Positions 24,927 through 33,672 of a stretch of 49,969 bases of DNA are shown in pieces. The translations under genes and the position numbers were made by a program. The notes beneath the pieces were generated by a model. It was not told the DNA's origin, did no database searches, and saw only the letters and a list, made by a program, of their open reading frames with translations. Position 1 is the stretch's first letter. The number at the start of each line of letters is the position of its first letter. The DNA comes from Vulcanimicrobiota bacterium (GTDB taxonomy: Bacteria > Vulcanimicrobiota > Vulcanimicrobiia > Vulcanimicrobiales > Vulcanimicrobiaceae), in NCBI GenBank assembly GCA_028287565.1, contig JAQBPK010000263.1, positions 1 to 49,969 of the forward strand. The letters are read 5' to 3'.

Positions 24927-27776
24927 TCATGCCTGCGTTCCAATCGCAGCGCCGAGCCGTACCAGCGCGGCGGCATAGCGGTCCCCGAACGCTTGCACGC
25001 TCGCCGCGCGGAACAAGTCGGTCCGGTAGTGCACGAGCACGTCGACCGGACCGTCCTGTCCGTACACCACGCCGACGTTGAAGTCGTACTTCGCGACCTC
25101 GTGCGGGACGGGAAATGCGGAGGACGGCGTCCCGAAGCCGGGCGACTCGCGGTGCCCGGCGTAAAAATCGAAACCGGCCCGCATGTAGTCGCGATAGTCG
25201 TCCGTGCCGCGCGCGATGTCGAGCACGTCGCCGAGCGGCACGTCCGCGTGAGCGAACGCGCCGACCATCTCGTCCGCGACGGCGCGCACGAGCTCCACCG
25301 CTCCGGCCTCGCGCCGAACGCGCAGCGGAACGATGTTCGTGAAGAAGCCGAAGCAGCCGGCATAGCGCGGATCGGAGCGGTTGGCGTCGATCAGCATCAT
25401 CAGCACGTCGTCCGAGCCGGAGAGCTCGAACAGCGCGTTCGCGTACGCCGCGATGAAGAACGCCGCCGGCGAGACGCCCAGCGTGCGGGCCGCGAGCGCC
25501 GCGGCGGTTCGAGCGGCCGCGGGCACGGTGAAGCGGTGCGTGGCGCCGCTGAAGCTCCACGACTCGCGCGAAAAGTCCGCCGGTATCGCCGGCGGTTTCA
25601 CGCCGCGCAGTGCGTGGCGCCAGTAGGCCAGGCGCGCGGTCTTGACGGCGCGCTCCTCGCCGGCGCGCGCACGCGCATAATCGAGGTACTGCGCCGGGCT
25701 CCCCGCGGCGGGCATCGGCTCGCCGGCGCACGCCGCACGGTACGCCGCGGCCAGATCGGCGAAGAAGATCTGCATCGACCAGCCGTCGGTGATCGTGTGG
25801 TGCATCGAGACGACGAAGCACGCCGCGCCCGATGCGAGCGGGATCGCGGACGCGCGAAGCGGCACCCGCGCGAGGTCGAAGGGCGTCCAGCGCAGCTCTT
25901 CGAGCACGGCGGTCGCGGCCGCGTCGTCCGCGACCTCGTCGCGAAACTCGATCTCGGCCGCCGGTGATGCTTCGACCACTTGCGTGATGCCGTCCGGTGC
26001 TTCGACGAAGCGCGTGCGCAGCGCGCCGTGGCGGCGCTGCACCCAGTCGAACGCGGCCGCCAGCGCGGCGCGGTTCACGCCTTTTTCGAACAGCACGGCG
26101 CTGGAGACGGTGAGGTGGATCTCCTCGGGCAGCGAGCGGCTGTAGTACCAGATGCGGCTCTGCTGCGGCGTGATCGGTGCGCTGTGCGCTTCGCCGCCGA
26201 GGCGCTCGCGCGCCGGCGTCTCACCGCCTACCGCGATGCGCTGCGCGAGCGCGCGCGGCGTCGCCGCGGCGAAGAGATCGCGCAGCGTGACGGGGCGCTC
26301 GAGCACGGCGCTCAGCCGGCTGACGATCTGCGCCGCCAGCAGCGAGTAGCCGCCGAGCGCGATGAAGTCGTCGTCGGGACCAACGTGCGGAAGTCGCAGC
26401 ACGTCGCGCCAGACGTCCGTTATCGTGCCGAGCAGCGAAGCCGTCGCCGCGGCACGGTCACCGTGGACGAACGTGTCCGCGTTCTCTTCCGGGCTGGCGG
26501 GGATCGCGCATAGGACGGTGACCGTGCGGTTCGCGAGGTCTTCGATCCATGCGCGCGACAGCAGCGCGGTGCGGTACGAGAACAATAGCGTGAGCGCGTC
26601 GTCGCGCAGTGCAGCGCCGACCGTCAGATCGTACTTCGCCGTGCGCACGGGAAGGTCGATCTCCTGCGCGCCGGCGAGTCCGAACCGGGCCGAGCCCGTG
26701 CTCTCGTACAGGCTCAGCGAGACGTTCGCGACGCGCTCGCCGTCGCCGTCGCTTGAGACGGCGCCGTCGTTTGCGATGCCGCCGTCGCCTGCGACGTCTT
26801 CCTCGTGCCGCTCGATCGCGTCGAGCACCGCATCGCGCGCTGCCGCGACGCAGGAGCGCAGCGTCGCGCCCGGCTCCGTGGCGACGACCACGTTCAAGCT
26901 CTCGGCGAAATTTCCGACGCATCCGTCGCCGTGCAGCGCGCGGCGTCCGGCGTACGGAACCGCGATGCCCAAACGTTCCGGCGCGCCTTCCGCGCGCAGC
27001 GCAACGTACAGCGCGGCGAGCAGCAGCGAGAAGATGCTCGCGCGCCGGCGCGCGGACGCTTCCTTGAGCTCGGCCACCGCGATCGGTACCGCGCGCGCAA
27101 CGACGTCACCGGCATCGTCGTGCGTCGCCGCGCCGTGCTGCGCGCCGTCGCGCAACGCACGCTGCGGCCAGCTCAGCCACGGCCTTGGGATGCGCGCGCG
27201 GCGGACGGCGGGCGCGTGCGCCGCGTCCGCGACGAGCACGCGGTGTGCGGCGTGCGACTTGAGCGCGGCGTTCACCGCGTCAGCAACGGCGACACCGTGC
27301 TCGATCGCAGCGAGCTGTTCGCCTCGGCAGAGCGCTGCCAGCTCGTCGAAGATCAGCTCCAGCGAGCGGCCGTCGCATACGATGTGGTGGGCGGCGAACA
27401 GTAGCACGAAGCTGGATTCTTCCGTCAGCACGTGCCAGCGCGCGAGCGGGCCGCGGTCCAGTGCGAACGGTGCTTCGGCGAGCTCGAGCAGTTGCTCCAC
27501 CATCGCGTCCGGGCGCAGCGGCGTCTCGATCACGGGGACCGCGAGACCGGTGTCGCGCTGCGTCAGGCGATCGCCCTCGAACGCGAAGGCGGTCGAGAGC
27601 TCGCGGTGCCGCGTGGCAAGCACGCGAAGCGCGTCGCGCACCGCGGGCAACTGCTCCTTGCTCGGGAAGCGATAGGCGCGATAGACGTTGTAGAGCGAGC
27701 CCTGCTCGCTCATCTCGCATGCCAGCCAGATCTCCGTCTGGTTCGGCGCCGCGTCGCGCGGCCGGTCCGCCGTCAC
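24927..27776 (-). CDS. NRPS protein, C-PCP-C, without adenylation domain
   Basis: 949 residues. The first condensation domain (about 1-430) has HHIVCDG. A carrier protein (about 455-530) has DDDFIALGGYSLLAAQ with the phosphopantetheine Ser. The second condensation domain (about 545-949) has HHTITDG and the ...FTNIVPLRVRR latch. Both HHxxxDG motifs are intact. There is no adenylation domain, so its carrier must be charged in trans, most simply by the divergent adenylation gene next door. The terminal condensation domain could hand over to another protein or release the chain onto a free amine. The GTG start at 27774-27776 follows GAAGG. It heads the operon with CAS-family, BLS and ArgJ genes. 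Confidence 0.92.
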   Translation of the reverse strand: MTADRPRDAAPNQTEIWLACEMSEQGSLYNVYRAYRFPSKEQLPAVRDALRVLATRHRELSTAFAFEGDRLTQRDTGLAVPVIETPLRPDAMVEQLLELAEAPFALDRGPLARWHVLTEESSFVLLFAAHHIVCDGRSLELIFDELAALCRGEQLAAIEHGVAVADAVNAALKSHAAHRVLVADAAHAPAVRRARIPRPWLSWPQRALRDGAQHGAATHDDAGDVVARAVPIAVAELKEASARRRASIFSLLLAALYVALRAEGAPERLGIAVPYAGRRALHGDGCVGNFAESLNVVVATEPGATLRSCVAAARDAVLDAIERHEEDVAGDGGIANDGAVSSDGDGERVANVSLSLYESTGSARFGLAGAQEIDLPVRTAKYDLTVGAALRDDALTLLFSYRTALLSRAWIEDLANRTVTVLCAIPASPEENADTFVHGDRAAATASLLGTITDVWRDVLRLPHVGPDDDFIALGGYSLLAAQIVSRLSAVLERPVTLRDLFAAATPRALAQRIAVGGETPARERLGGEAHSAPITPQQSRIWYYSRSLPEEIHLTVSSAVLFEKGVNRAALAAAFDWVQRRHGALRTRFVEAPDGITQVVEASPAAEIEFRDEVADDAAATAVLEELRWTPFDLARVPLRASAIPLASGAACFVVSMHHTITDGWSMQIFFADLAAAYRAACAGEPMPAAGSPAQYLDYARARAGEERAVKTARLAYWRHALRGVKPPAIPADFSRESWSFSGATHRFTVPAAARTAAALAARTLGVSPAAFFIAAYANALFELSGSDDVLMMLIDANRSDPRYAGCFGFFTNIVPLRVRREAGAVELVRAVADEMVGAFAHADVPLGDVLDIARGTDDYRDYMRAGFDFYAGHRESPGFGTPSSAFPVPHEVAKYDFNVGVVYGQDGPVDVLVHYRTDLFRAASVQAFGDRYAAALVRLGAAIGTQA

Positions 27777-27877
27777 CAGCGCACCTTCGTTCTTCGCATG
27801 CGCAGTATGACCGCGGGTCGATCCGCTGCGTTGCGAGCAGGCTCCGCGGCGGGACTGCGAAACCTGCTGCGATTCGC
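27777..27877. promoter_or_regulatory. Divergent intergenic region between NRPS and adenylation genes
   Basis: 101 bases separate two divergent starts and must hold promoters for operon I (leftward) and the adenylation gene (rightward). I see only a weak leftward -10-like CATACT and no convincing -35 on either strand. No palindrome long enough to call is present. Confidence 0.3.
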
Positions 27878-29395
27878 ATGGACACTCGGATTTCGGCCGC
27901 CGCTCGCGGCGACGGCTTTCTGGCGCGGTTGGCGCGCGCGGCGGCGAGCGATCCGTCCGGCATCGCGGTGTCGGAGCCGCGCCGCAGCATCACGTTCGCC
28001 GGGCTCGACCGCTTGTCGAACCAGCTCGCTCGCGTGCTGCTCGAACGCGGCGTGCGCGCCGGCGATTCCGTCGGCGTGTATCTGGACCGCGGCGTCGATC
28101 TCGTGCTGGCCGCCGTCGCGATCCTCAAAGCGGGCTGCGCGTTCGTGCTGACCGACGTCACGCATCCGCGCGCGCGCGTGCTGGGCTGTCTGCAGGACGC
28201 CGGCACCACGTGTGTGATCGTCTCCGCGCGCGTCCCGCTTGCGGAGCTCGGCGGCCGCGCGGTCGCGATCGAGCGCTTGGGGCCGCAGGTCGCCGCCGCG
28301 CACGACGGTGCCCTTGCGGAGCTCGCGCCGGATGCCGGCGCCTACATCGTGTATACATCCGGTTCCACCGGGCGGCCGAAGGGCGTCGACGTCCCGTACG
28401 GCGCGTTCTGCAACTACGTGTCGTGGGCCGCCGGCGCATACCGCGCCGCTGAAGGCAGCGGCAGCATCCTGCACACGTCGGTCGCGTTCGATCTCGCGCT
28501 GACGAGCATCTTCGTGCCGCTCGCCGCCGGGCGCGAGGTGCATGCGATCCCCGCGCATGCGTCGATCGCCGATCTCGCCGATGCGATGCTGCGGCGGCCC
28601 GGTCTGTCGCTGATGAAGCTCACGCCGCTGCACCTGCGGCTGCTGCCCGGGCTGCTCGGGCCCGAGCACGCGCGCGGACGCGCGCGCTTTTTCGTCGTCG
28701 GCGGCGAGGCGCTGTTCCGCGACGATCTCGCGTTCTGGTTCGAGCATGCGCCGGACACGCGCATTATCAACGAGTACGGGCCGTCGGAAACGGTCGTCGG
28801 GTGCGTGGTCCACGAAGCGGATCCGCGCGATCCGCGGCACGCGGTTCCGATCGGGCGCCCGATCTCCGGCGCGTCGATCTACCTGCTCGACGATGAGCTG
28901 CGGCCTGTCGCGGACGGTGCGCGCGGCGAGATCTTCATCGGCGGCGACGTGGTCGCCACGGGCTACCACCGTTCGCCGGAGCTCACCGCGCAGCGCTTCG
29001 TTCGCGATCCGTTCGCCGGGCGTGCAAGTGCGCGCATGTACCGTACGGGCGACATCGCGTACGCCGATACGGACGGTCTGCTGATCTACGCCGGGCGCGC
29101 CGACGATCAGATCAAGCACCGCGGTTACCGCATCGAGCTGGGCGAGATCGAAAGCGCCGTCCGCGCGCTCGAGCACGTGTCCGATGCTGCGGTGATCCAC
29201 GTCGCGGAGAGCGGCGCGCTCGTCGCGTTCGTGGTCGCGGACGCGCCGCTGGACGAAGCCGCGGTCCGCGGCGCGCTCGGCGCCGTGCTGCCGGAGTTCA
29301 TGGTTCCGACACTCGTCGTCCAATGCGACGCGCTGCCGATGACGTCGAACGGCAAGGTCGACCGCAGCATGCTGCGCGCACGCGTGGAGAATTAG
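27878..29395 (+). CDS. Free-standing NRPS adenylation enzyme, predicted Asn/Asp
   Basis: 505 residues. Core motifs are A3 YTSGSTGRPKG, A5 NEYGPSET, A7 YRTGD, A8 GRADDQIKHRGYRIELGEIE and A10 TSNGKVDR. No carrier domain follows. Aligning to the GrsA pocket by eye, the nine specificity residues read D205 L206 T209 K247 V273 G275 E299 V307 G308 = DLTKVGEVG, close to known Asn (DLTKLGEVG) and Asp (DLTKVGHIG) codes. It should make Asn- or Asp-AMP and load a separate carrier, probably that of the C-PCP-C protein. The ATG has little ribosome binding site. Its stop overlaps that of the DAO-like gene on the other strand by 4 bases. Confidence 0.9.
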   Translation: MDTRISAAARGDGFLARLARAAASDPSGIAVSEPRRSITFAGLDRLSNQLARVLLERGVRAGDSVGVYLDRGVDLVLAAVAILKAGCAFVLTDVTHPRARVLGCLQDAGTTCVIVSARVPLAELGGRAVAIERLGPQVAAAHDGALAELAPDAGAYIVYTSGSTGRPKGVDVPYGAFCNYVSWAAGAYRAAEGSGSILHTSVAFDLALTSIFVPLAAGREVHAIPAHASIADLADAMLRRPGLSLMKLTPLHLRLLPGLLGPEHARGRARFFVVGGEALFRDDLAFWFEHAPDTRIINEYGPSETVVGCVVHEADPRDPRHAVPIGRPISGASIYLLDDELRPVADGARGEIFIGGDVVATGYHRSPELTAQRFVRDPFAGRASARMYRTGDIAYADTDGLLIYAGRADDQIKHRGYRIELGEIESAVRALEHVSDAAVIHVAESGALVAFVVADAPLDEAAVRGALGAVLPEFMVPTLVVQCDALPMTSNGKVDRSMLRARVEN

Positions 29396-30459
29396 CACGG
29401 CGCGCACGCGCGCAGCAGCTCCAGTATCTCGTCCGCCGCGGCGGGGGCGGCTTTCACGCCGCCGCCGCTCCAGCCGGTCGCGACGAAAAGGCCGCCGATA
29501 CCGGTCGCGCCGGCGATGCCGCGCTCGGCCGGCTCGTACGCGTCGAACGCGCAGCGGCCGCCGCGCGGCTCGCGCGTCGGATCGTGGTGCAAGCGGCGGA
29601 GTACCGCGTCGCGCAGCGCGTCGAGCCCGTCCGGGTCGACCGGTGCGACCGCGTCGGGATCGACGTCCCACTCGAGCACCGGGAAGCCGATGAGATATTG
29701 GCCGCCCGCGTGCGGGCGGCCGTACACGCCGGTCGTCGCGTCGTAGAACGCGCACGGGATCGCGTCCGGCGCCGGCAGCGCGAAGATGAACGCCTGCACG
29801 CGCCGCGTGCGCAGCGGGAGATCGACGCCGGCATCGCGCAGCAGCGCCGCGGACCACGCGCCCGCCGCGACGATAACGGCATCCGCCGCGATCGTTCCGA
29901 ACGACGTCTCGACGGCGCGCACAACGCCGTCCGCGACGACGATCCGCAGCGCGCGCGTGCCTTCCCACACCTGGGCGCCGTGCGCGAGCGCGGCGTGCGC
30001 AAACGCGCGCGACGCACGAACGGGATCGACGTATCCGCCGTACGGCTCGTGCACGGCGCCCGCGACGTCGTCCCAGCGGAACGCGCCGAAGCGGCGCCGG
30101 CCTTCGTCCGCGCCGATCGCCTCGAGCGCCAGATCGCCGCTCGGGTCCAGCCGCCGCACCGCGTTGCGCATCGCGTGCAGTGGAGCGCCGGCGTCGAAAT
30201 AGAGCAGGCCGGTCGCGCGGTAGCCGCAATCGCCGCCCGGCGCGCGCGCGAGGTCGCGGTAGCGCGCGTTGCCGAGCGCTGCGCGGGACGCCACGAGCGG
30301 ATCGTCGTGATAGCTGCGCACGATGCCGCCCGAGATCGCGGTCGCGCCGGAGCCGATGCGCTCGCGCTCCAGGAGCGTGACGGCGAGCCCCGCTTCCGCG
30401 GCGCGGTGCGCGATCGCCGACCCGACGATGCCGCCGCCGATCACGACCGTGCGGCTCAC
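29392..30459 (-). CDS. FAD-dependent D-amino-acid/glycine oxidase-like enzyme (DAO family)
   Basis: 355 residues. The FAD motif is VVIGGGIVGSAIAHRAAEAGLAVTLLE at the N-terminus. The DAO fold continues with GSGATAISGGIVRSYHDDP and ends GIGGLFVATGWSGGGVKAAPAAADEI. Members oxidise amine C-N bonds (glycine, sarcosine, D-amino acids). In the s56-p1 and triacsin hydrazine routes a DAO-like flavoenzyme cleaves the N-N-coupled lysine-glycine product to release hydrazinoacetate. Here it is the last gene of the operon that carries the N-hydroxylase, cupin and MetRS-like genes. The GTG start overlaps the decarboxylase stop as GTGA. Confidence 0.85.
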   Translation of the reverse strand: MSRTVVIGGGIVGSAIAHRAAEAGLAVTLLERERIGSGATAISGGIVRSYHDDPLVASRAALGNARYRDLARAPGGDCGYRATGLLYFDAGAPLHAMRNAVRRLDPSGDLALEAIGADEGRRRFGAFRWDDVAGAVHEPYGGYVDPVRASRAFAHAALAHGAQVWEGTRALRIVVADGVVRAVETSFGTIAADAVIVAAGAWSAALLRDAGVDLPLRTRRVQAFIFALPAPDAIPCAFYDATTGVYGRPHAGGQYLIGFPVLEWDVDPDAVAPVDPDGLDALRDAVLRRLHHDPTREPRGGRCAFDAYEPAERGIAGATGIGGLFVATGWSGGGVKAAPAAADEILELLRACAPC

Positions 30460-31910
30460 GCAGGCGCCGGGTGCGCGCACTGCTCGCGTGCGGCGTGCAG
30501 CAGCGCGATGAGCTCGTCGACGTCGTCCGCCGTCGTGCGGTGGCTGGTGACGCACGCGCGCAGCGCCGGCACGCCGCCCGACAGCGTGCAGAACGAGATC
30601 CACGCGCGCCCGCCCGCGACGACCGCGTCGGCGAGCGCGACGAGATCGTCGCGGCCGAAGTGCGGCATCGAGAAGCACATGACGGGCAGCGGCGTCGCGT
30701 TCACGATCTCCCAGCCGTCGTCGAGCAAACCTGCGCGCAGCCGGTCGCCGAGCGCGATCTGGCCGCGGATCGCGTCGCGATAGCCGTCCCAGCCCGCGAC
30801 GAGCAGCGAGAGGAACAGCTTGAGGCCGGTGAAGCGCCGCGACCACTGGATCGAGTAGGAGTACGGGTCGTCGCGCGGGTCGAGGTGGTCGACCGGCATG
30901 TAGCCGGCGGACGAGCCGAACACCTGCGGCAACAGGTGCGGGTGCCGCGTGATGAACATCCCGGCGCCCATCGCGACCGACAGCATCTTGTGCGCGTCGA
31001 ACGCGATCGAGTCGGCGCGCTCAATGCCGCCGAGCAGATCGCGCGTCTCCGGCAGCAGCGCGGCGAAACCGCCCCACGCGGCGTCGGCGTGGAACCACAG
31101 CCCGTCGCGCTCGGCGATCGCGGCGAGCTCGCGCAGGGGGTCGATCGCGCCGGTGGTCGTCGTGCCGGCGGTGCCGACGAGCATCACCGGCAGCAGGCCG
31201 GCGCGGCGGTCCGCCGCGATCGCCGCCGCGGCGTCGCGCGCGCGCATCGCGTACCGGCCGTCGACCGCGATGCGCACGACGTTGCCGGTTCCCAGACCGC
31301 ACAGGCGCGCCGCTTTGCGCATCGACTCGTGCGCCTCGGACGAGCAGTAGATCCGCGGCGTCGTGCCGTTCAGGCCGTGCTGCGCCCAGCCGGGGACGCG
31401 CGCCGCGAGCGCCGTCGCGAGCGCGGTGAGGTTCGCCTCCGCGCCGCCGGTGGTGAAGCTGCCGCCGGTCGCGGCGGGATCGAGGCCGAAACGCTCGCCG
31501 AAGCGGCGCAGCAGCGCGTTCTCGATCTCGACGGCGAACGGGCTGCGCGCCCACGCGGCGAGCTGCGGGTTGAACGCCGCGACCAGCGCGTCCGCCGCGA
31601 CGGACATCGTGGTCGGCGACGGGTTGAAGAGCCCGAAGTAGCGCGGGTTTCCCATGTGCACCTGGTGCGTGCGCATCATGCGGGCGGTGCGTTGCACCGC
31701 GTCGGCGGGCGCGACCGGCACGGCGAAGTCCGCCGCGTCGATCCACGCGCGGATCGCTTGCGCGTCGAGCCGCGGCGCCACCGGCAGCGACGGGACGTCG
31801 CGCAGGAACGACTCGATCTCCGCGGTCAGCGCGCTCCACAGCGCCGCGCGCTCGTCCTCGCCGAGCAGCAGCCGGTTCGGCGCCGGTGCGAGCTCCGGGT
31901 TCGGCGTCAT
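30456..31910 (-). CDS. Group II PLP-dependent amino acid decarboxylase
   Basis: 484 residues. The substrate/PLP region is HMGNPRYFGLFNPSPTTMSVAADAL. The cofactor lysine is in SIAFDAHKMLSVAMG, with the Asp of WFHADAAWGG contacting the pyridine. This is the group II family (aromatic amino acid, glutamate/cysteine sulfinate, and 2,4-diaminobutyrate decarboxylases). Beside an EctB-type diaminobutyrate aminotransferase, decarboxylation of 2,4-diaminobutyrate to 1,3-diaminopropane is the simplest guess, but a cluster-specific substrate is possible. ATGA overlap with the GNAT gene upstream. Confidence 0.88.
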   Translation of the reverse strand: MTPNPELAPAPNRLLLGEDERAALWSALTAEIESFLRDVPSLPVAPRLDAQAIRAWIDAADFAVPVAPADAVQRTARMMRTHQVHMGNPRYFGLFNPSPTTMSVAADALVAAFNPQLAAWARSPFAVEIENALLRRFGERFGLDPAATGGSFTTGGAEANLTALATALAARVPGWAQHGLNGTTPRIYCSSEAHESMRKAARLCGLGTGNVVRIAVDGRYAMRARDAAAAIAADRRAGLLPVMLVGTAGTTTTGAIDPLRELAAIAERDGLWFHADAAWGGFAALLPETRDLLGGIERADSIAFDAHKMLSVAMGAGMFITRHPHLLPQVFGSSAGYMPVDHLDPRDDPYSYSIQWSRRFTGLKLFLSLLVAGWDGYRDAIRGQIALGDRLRAGLLDDGWEIVNATPLPVMCFSMPHFGRDDLVALADAVVAGGRAWISFCTLSGGVPALRACVTSHRTTADDVDELIALLHAAREQCAHPAPA

Positions 31911-32383
31911 TCGGGCTCGAGGAACTTGTTGTAGTAGACGAACTCCGCGTCGCGCACGTAGCCTTCGCTCTCGTAGAGCGCCTGCGCGTTCACGTTGTCG
32001 GTCGCGGTGCTCAAGTTCAATCCGGCGGAGCCGGTCTCGGCCGCGTGGCGCTCCGCGCGCTGCATGAGCGCGCGCGCCGCGCCGCTGCGCCGGTGCTCCG
32101 GCGTGACGAACAGATCGTTGAGAACCCAGAACCGCAGCATGCGGTCCGACAAGAACAGCGGGTACAGGTGCACGAAGCCGATCGCGGCGCCGTTCTCGCC
32201 GAACGCGATGAACAGCACGGACTCGTTCGCGACCCAGCGCTCGTACAGGAACCGGTACGACCCGCCGGGATCGGGCGGTTGGCGATAGAACACGCGGTAC
32301 GCGTCGAACAGCGGCGCGGCGAGGCGGATGTGCGCCTCGCTCGCGGCGCGGGCGATCCGCTCGCCGGGGAACGGCGCGCTCAT
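31907..32383 (-). CDS. GNAT-family N-acetyltransferase
   Basis: 158 residues. The acetyl-CoA loop is LNDLFVTPEHRRSGAARALMQRAE (the Q/R-x-x-G-x-G/A type), followed by LNLSTATDNVNAQALYESEGYV. It acylates an amine in the cytoplasm. It lies between the aminotransferase and the decarboxylase with ATGA overlaps on both sides, so it probably acts on a diamine or on the pathway product. It does not show the features I know for EctA, so an ectoine pathway is not supported. Confidence 0.85.
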   Translation of the reverse strand: MSAPFPGERIARAASEAHIRLAAPLFDAYRVFYRQPPDPGGSYRFLYERWVANESVLFIAFGENGAAIGFVHLYPLFLSDRMLRFWVLNDLFVTPEHRRSGAARALMQRAERHAAETGSAGLNLSTATDNVNAQALYESEGYVRDAEFVYYNKFLEPE

Positions 32384-33672
32384 CGGTTTGCCGCGCATTC
32401 GGCGCGCACCGCGCGGGCGAGCTTGTCGCAGCCTTGCAGCAAGGTCTCGGGCTCGATGGTGAGGGGCGGCATGATCTTGAGGACGTTCCCGTCCCGGCCG
32501 GCCGTTTCCACGACGACGCCGCGGCGGAACGCCTCCGCGGACACGCGCCGCGCGGTTTGCCCGCCGCCGCAGCGCGTGAAGTCGAGCGCCCACAGCATGC
32601 CGCGGCCGCGCACCGCAAGCCCGGGGACGTCATGCGCGCAGCCCGCGAGCGTGCGTGCGAGCACGCTTTCGTGCTCGGCGATGCGCGCGGTGAACGCGCC
32701 GTCGCGCCAGTACGCGAGCGCAGCTTCGGCGGCGACGAACGCGAGCTGGTTGCCGCGGAACGTCCCGGTGTGCGCGCCGGGCTCCCACTGGTCGAGCTCG
32801 GGGCGAATGAGCAGCATCGCCATCGGCAGACCGATCCCGCTGATCGACTTCGACACGCACACGATGTCCGGCGCGATGCCGTTGCGCTCGAACGCGAAGA
32901 ACGTGCCGGTGCGCCCGCAGCCGGTTTGGATCTCGTCGCAGATCAGCAGCACGCCGTGCGCGCGGCACAGCGCGGCGAGCTGCGCGAGCCAGCCGTCGCG
33001 CGGGATGTAGACGCCGCCTTCGGCCTGGATCGTCTCGACGATCACGCTCGCGGGCAGTTCGGTGCCGCTGTGCGCGTCGGTGAACATGCGCTCCAGATAC
33101 GCGAGCGCGTCGAACTCGCCGGACGGGCCCGCGGGATACGGAACGAACGTGCACCCGTCGAGGCGCGTCCCCGCCGCGCGGCGCAGCGCGCGGTTCCCGG
33201 TCACGGCCAAGCTTCCCAGCGAGAGCCCGTGGTAGCCGCCCATGAACGACACGACGCCGCTGCGCCCGGTGACGATGCGGCTGAGCTTGAGCGCTGCTTC
33301 GACCGCGTTGGCGCCCGTCGGACCGCAGAACTGCAGCTTGTAGTCGAGCCCGCGCGGTGCGAGCACCGTGTCCTGAAACGACGAGATGAAGCGCCGCTTC
33401 GCGACGGTGTACATGTCCAGCGCTTGCAAGACGCCGTCGCCCTCGAGGTACGCGACGACGGCGCGTTTGATGCGCGGGTCGTTGTGACCGTAGTTGAGCG
33501 AGCCGGCGGCGGCGAAGAAGTCGACGTAGGTGCGGCCGCTCTCCGCGACGAGCGTTGCGTTGTGCGCGGCGCAGAACACCTCGGGAAACGTGCGGCAGTA
33601 CGTGCGCACGTTCGACTCGTGCTCGGTGAACGGCGTCGTCGCGGCGTCCGCGGCGATGTCGACCGCACTCAT
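32380..33672 (-). CDS. Class III aminotransferase, EctB/diaminobutyrate transaminase type
   Basis: 430 residues. ESNVRTYCRTFPEVF at the start, FFAAAGSLNYGHNDPRIK, and VSKSISGIGLPMAMLLIRPELDQWEPG with the PLP lysine closely follow the EctB/diaminobutyrate--2-oxoglutarate transaminase pattern. The usual reaction is aspartate semialdehyde plus glutamate to L-2,4-diaminobutyrate. EctC and ectoine genes are absent, so the diamine likely feeds the natural product. It starts at ATG with ATGA overlap to the MetRS-like gene. Confidence 0.9.
   Translation of the reverse strand: MSAVDIAADAATTPFTEHESNVRTYCRTFPEVFCAAHNATLVAESGRTYVDFFAAAGSLNYGHNDPRIKRAVVAYLEGDGVLQALDMYTVAKRRFISSFQDTVLAPRGLDYKLQFCGPTGANAVEAALKLSRIVTGRSGVVSFMGGYHGLSLGSLAVTGNRALRRAAGTRLDGCTFVPYPAGPSGEFDALAYLERMFTDAHSGTELPASVIVETIQAEGGVYIPRDGWLAQLAALCRAHGVLLICDEIQTGCGRTGTFFAFERNGIAPDIVCVSKSISGIGLPMAMLLIRPELDQWEPGAHTGTFRGNQLAFVAAEAALAYWRDGAFTARIAEHESVLARTLAGCAHDVPGLAVRGRGMLWALDFTRCGGGQTARRVSAEAFRRGVVVETAGRDGNVLKIMPPLTIEPETLLQGCDKLARAVRAECAANR

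Noticed and set aside
31907-33672. Ectoine biosynthesis (EctA/EctB)
   Set aside because: The aminotransferase fits EctB, but the GNAT lacks recognisable EctA features and EctC is absent.
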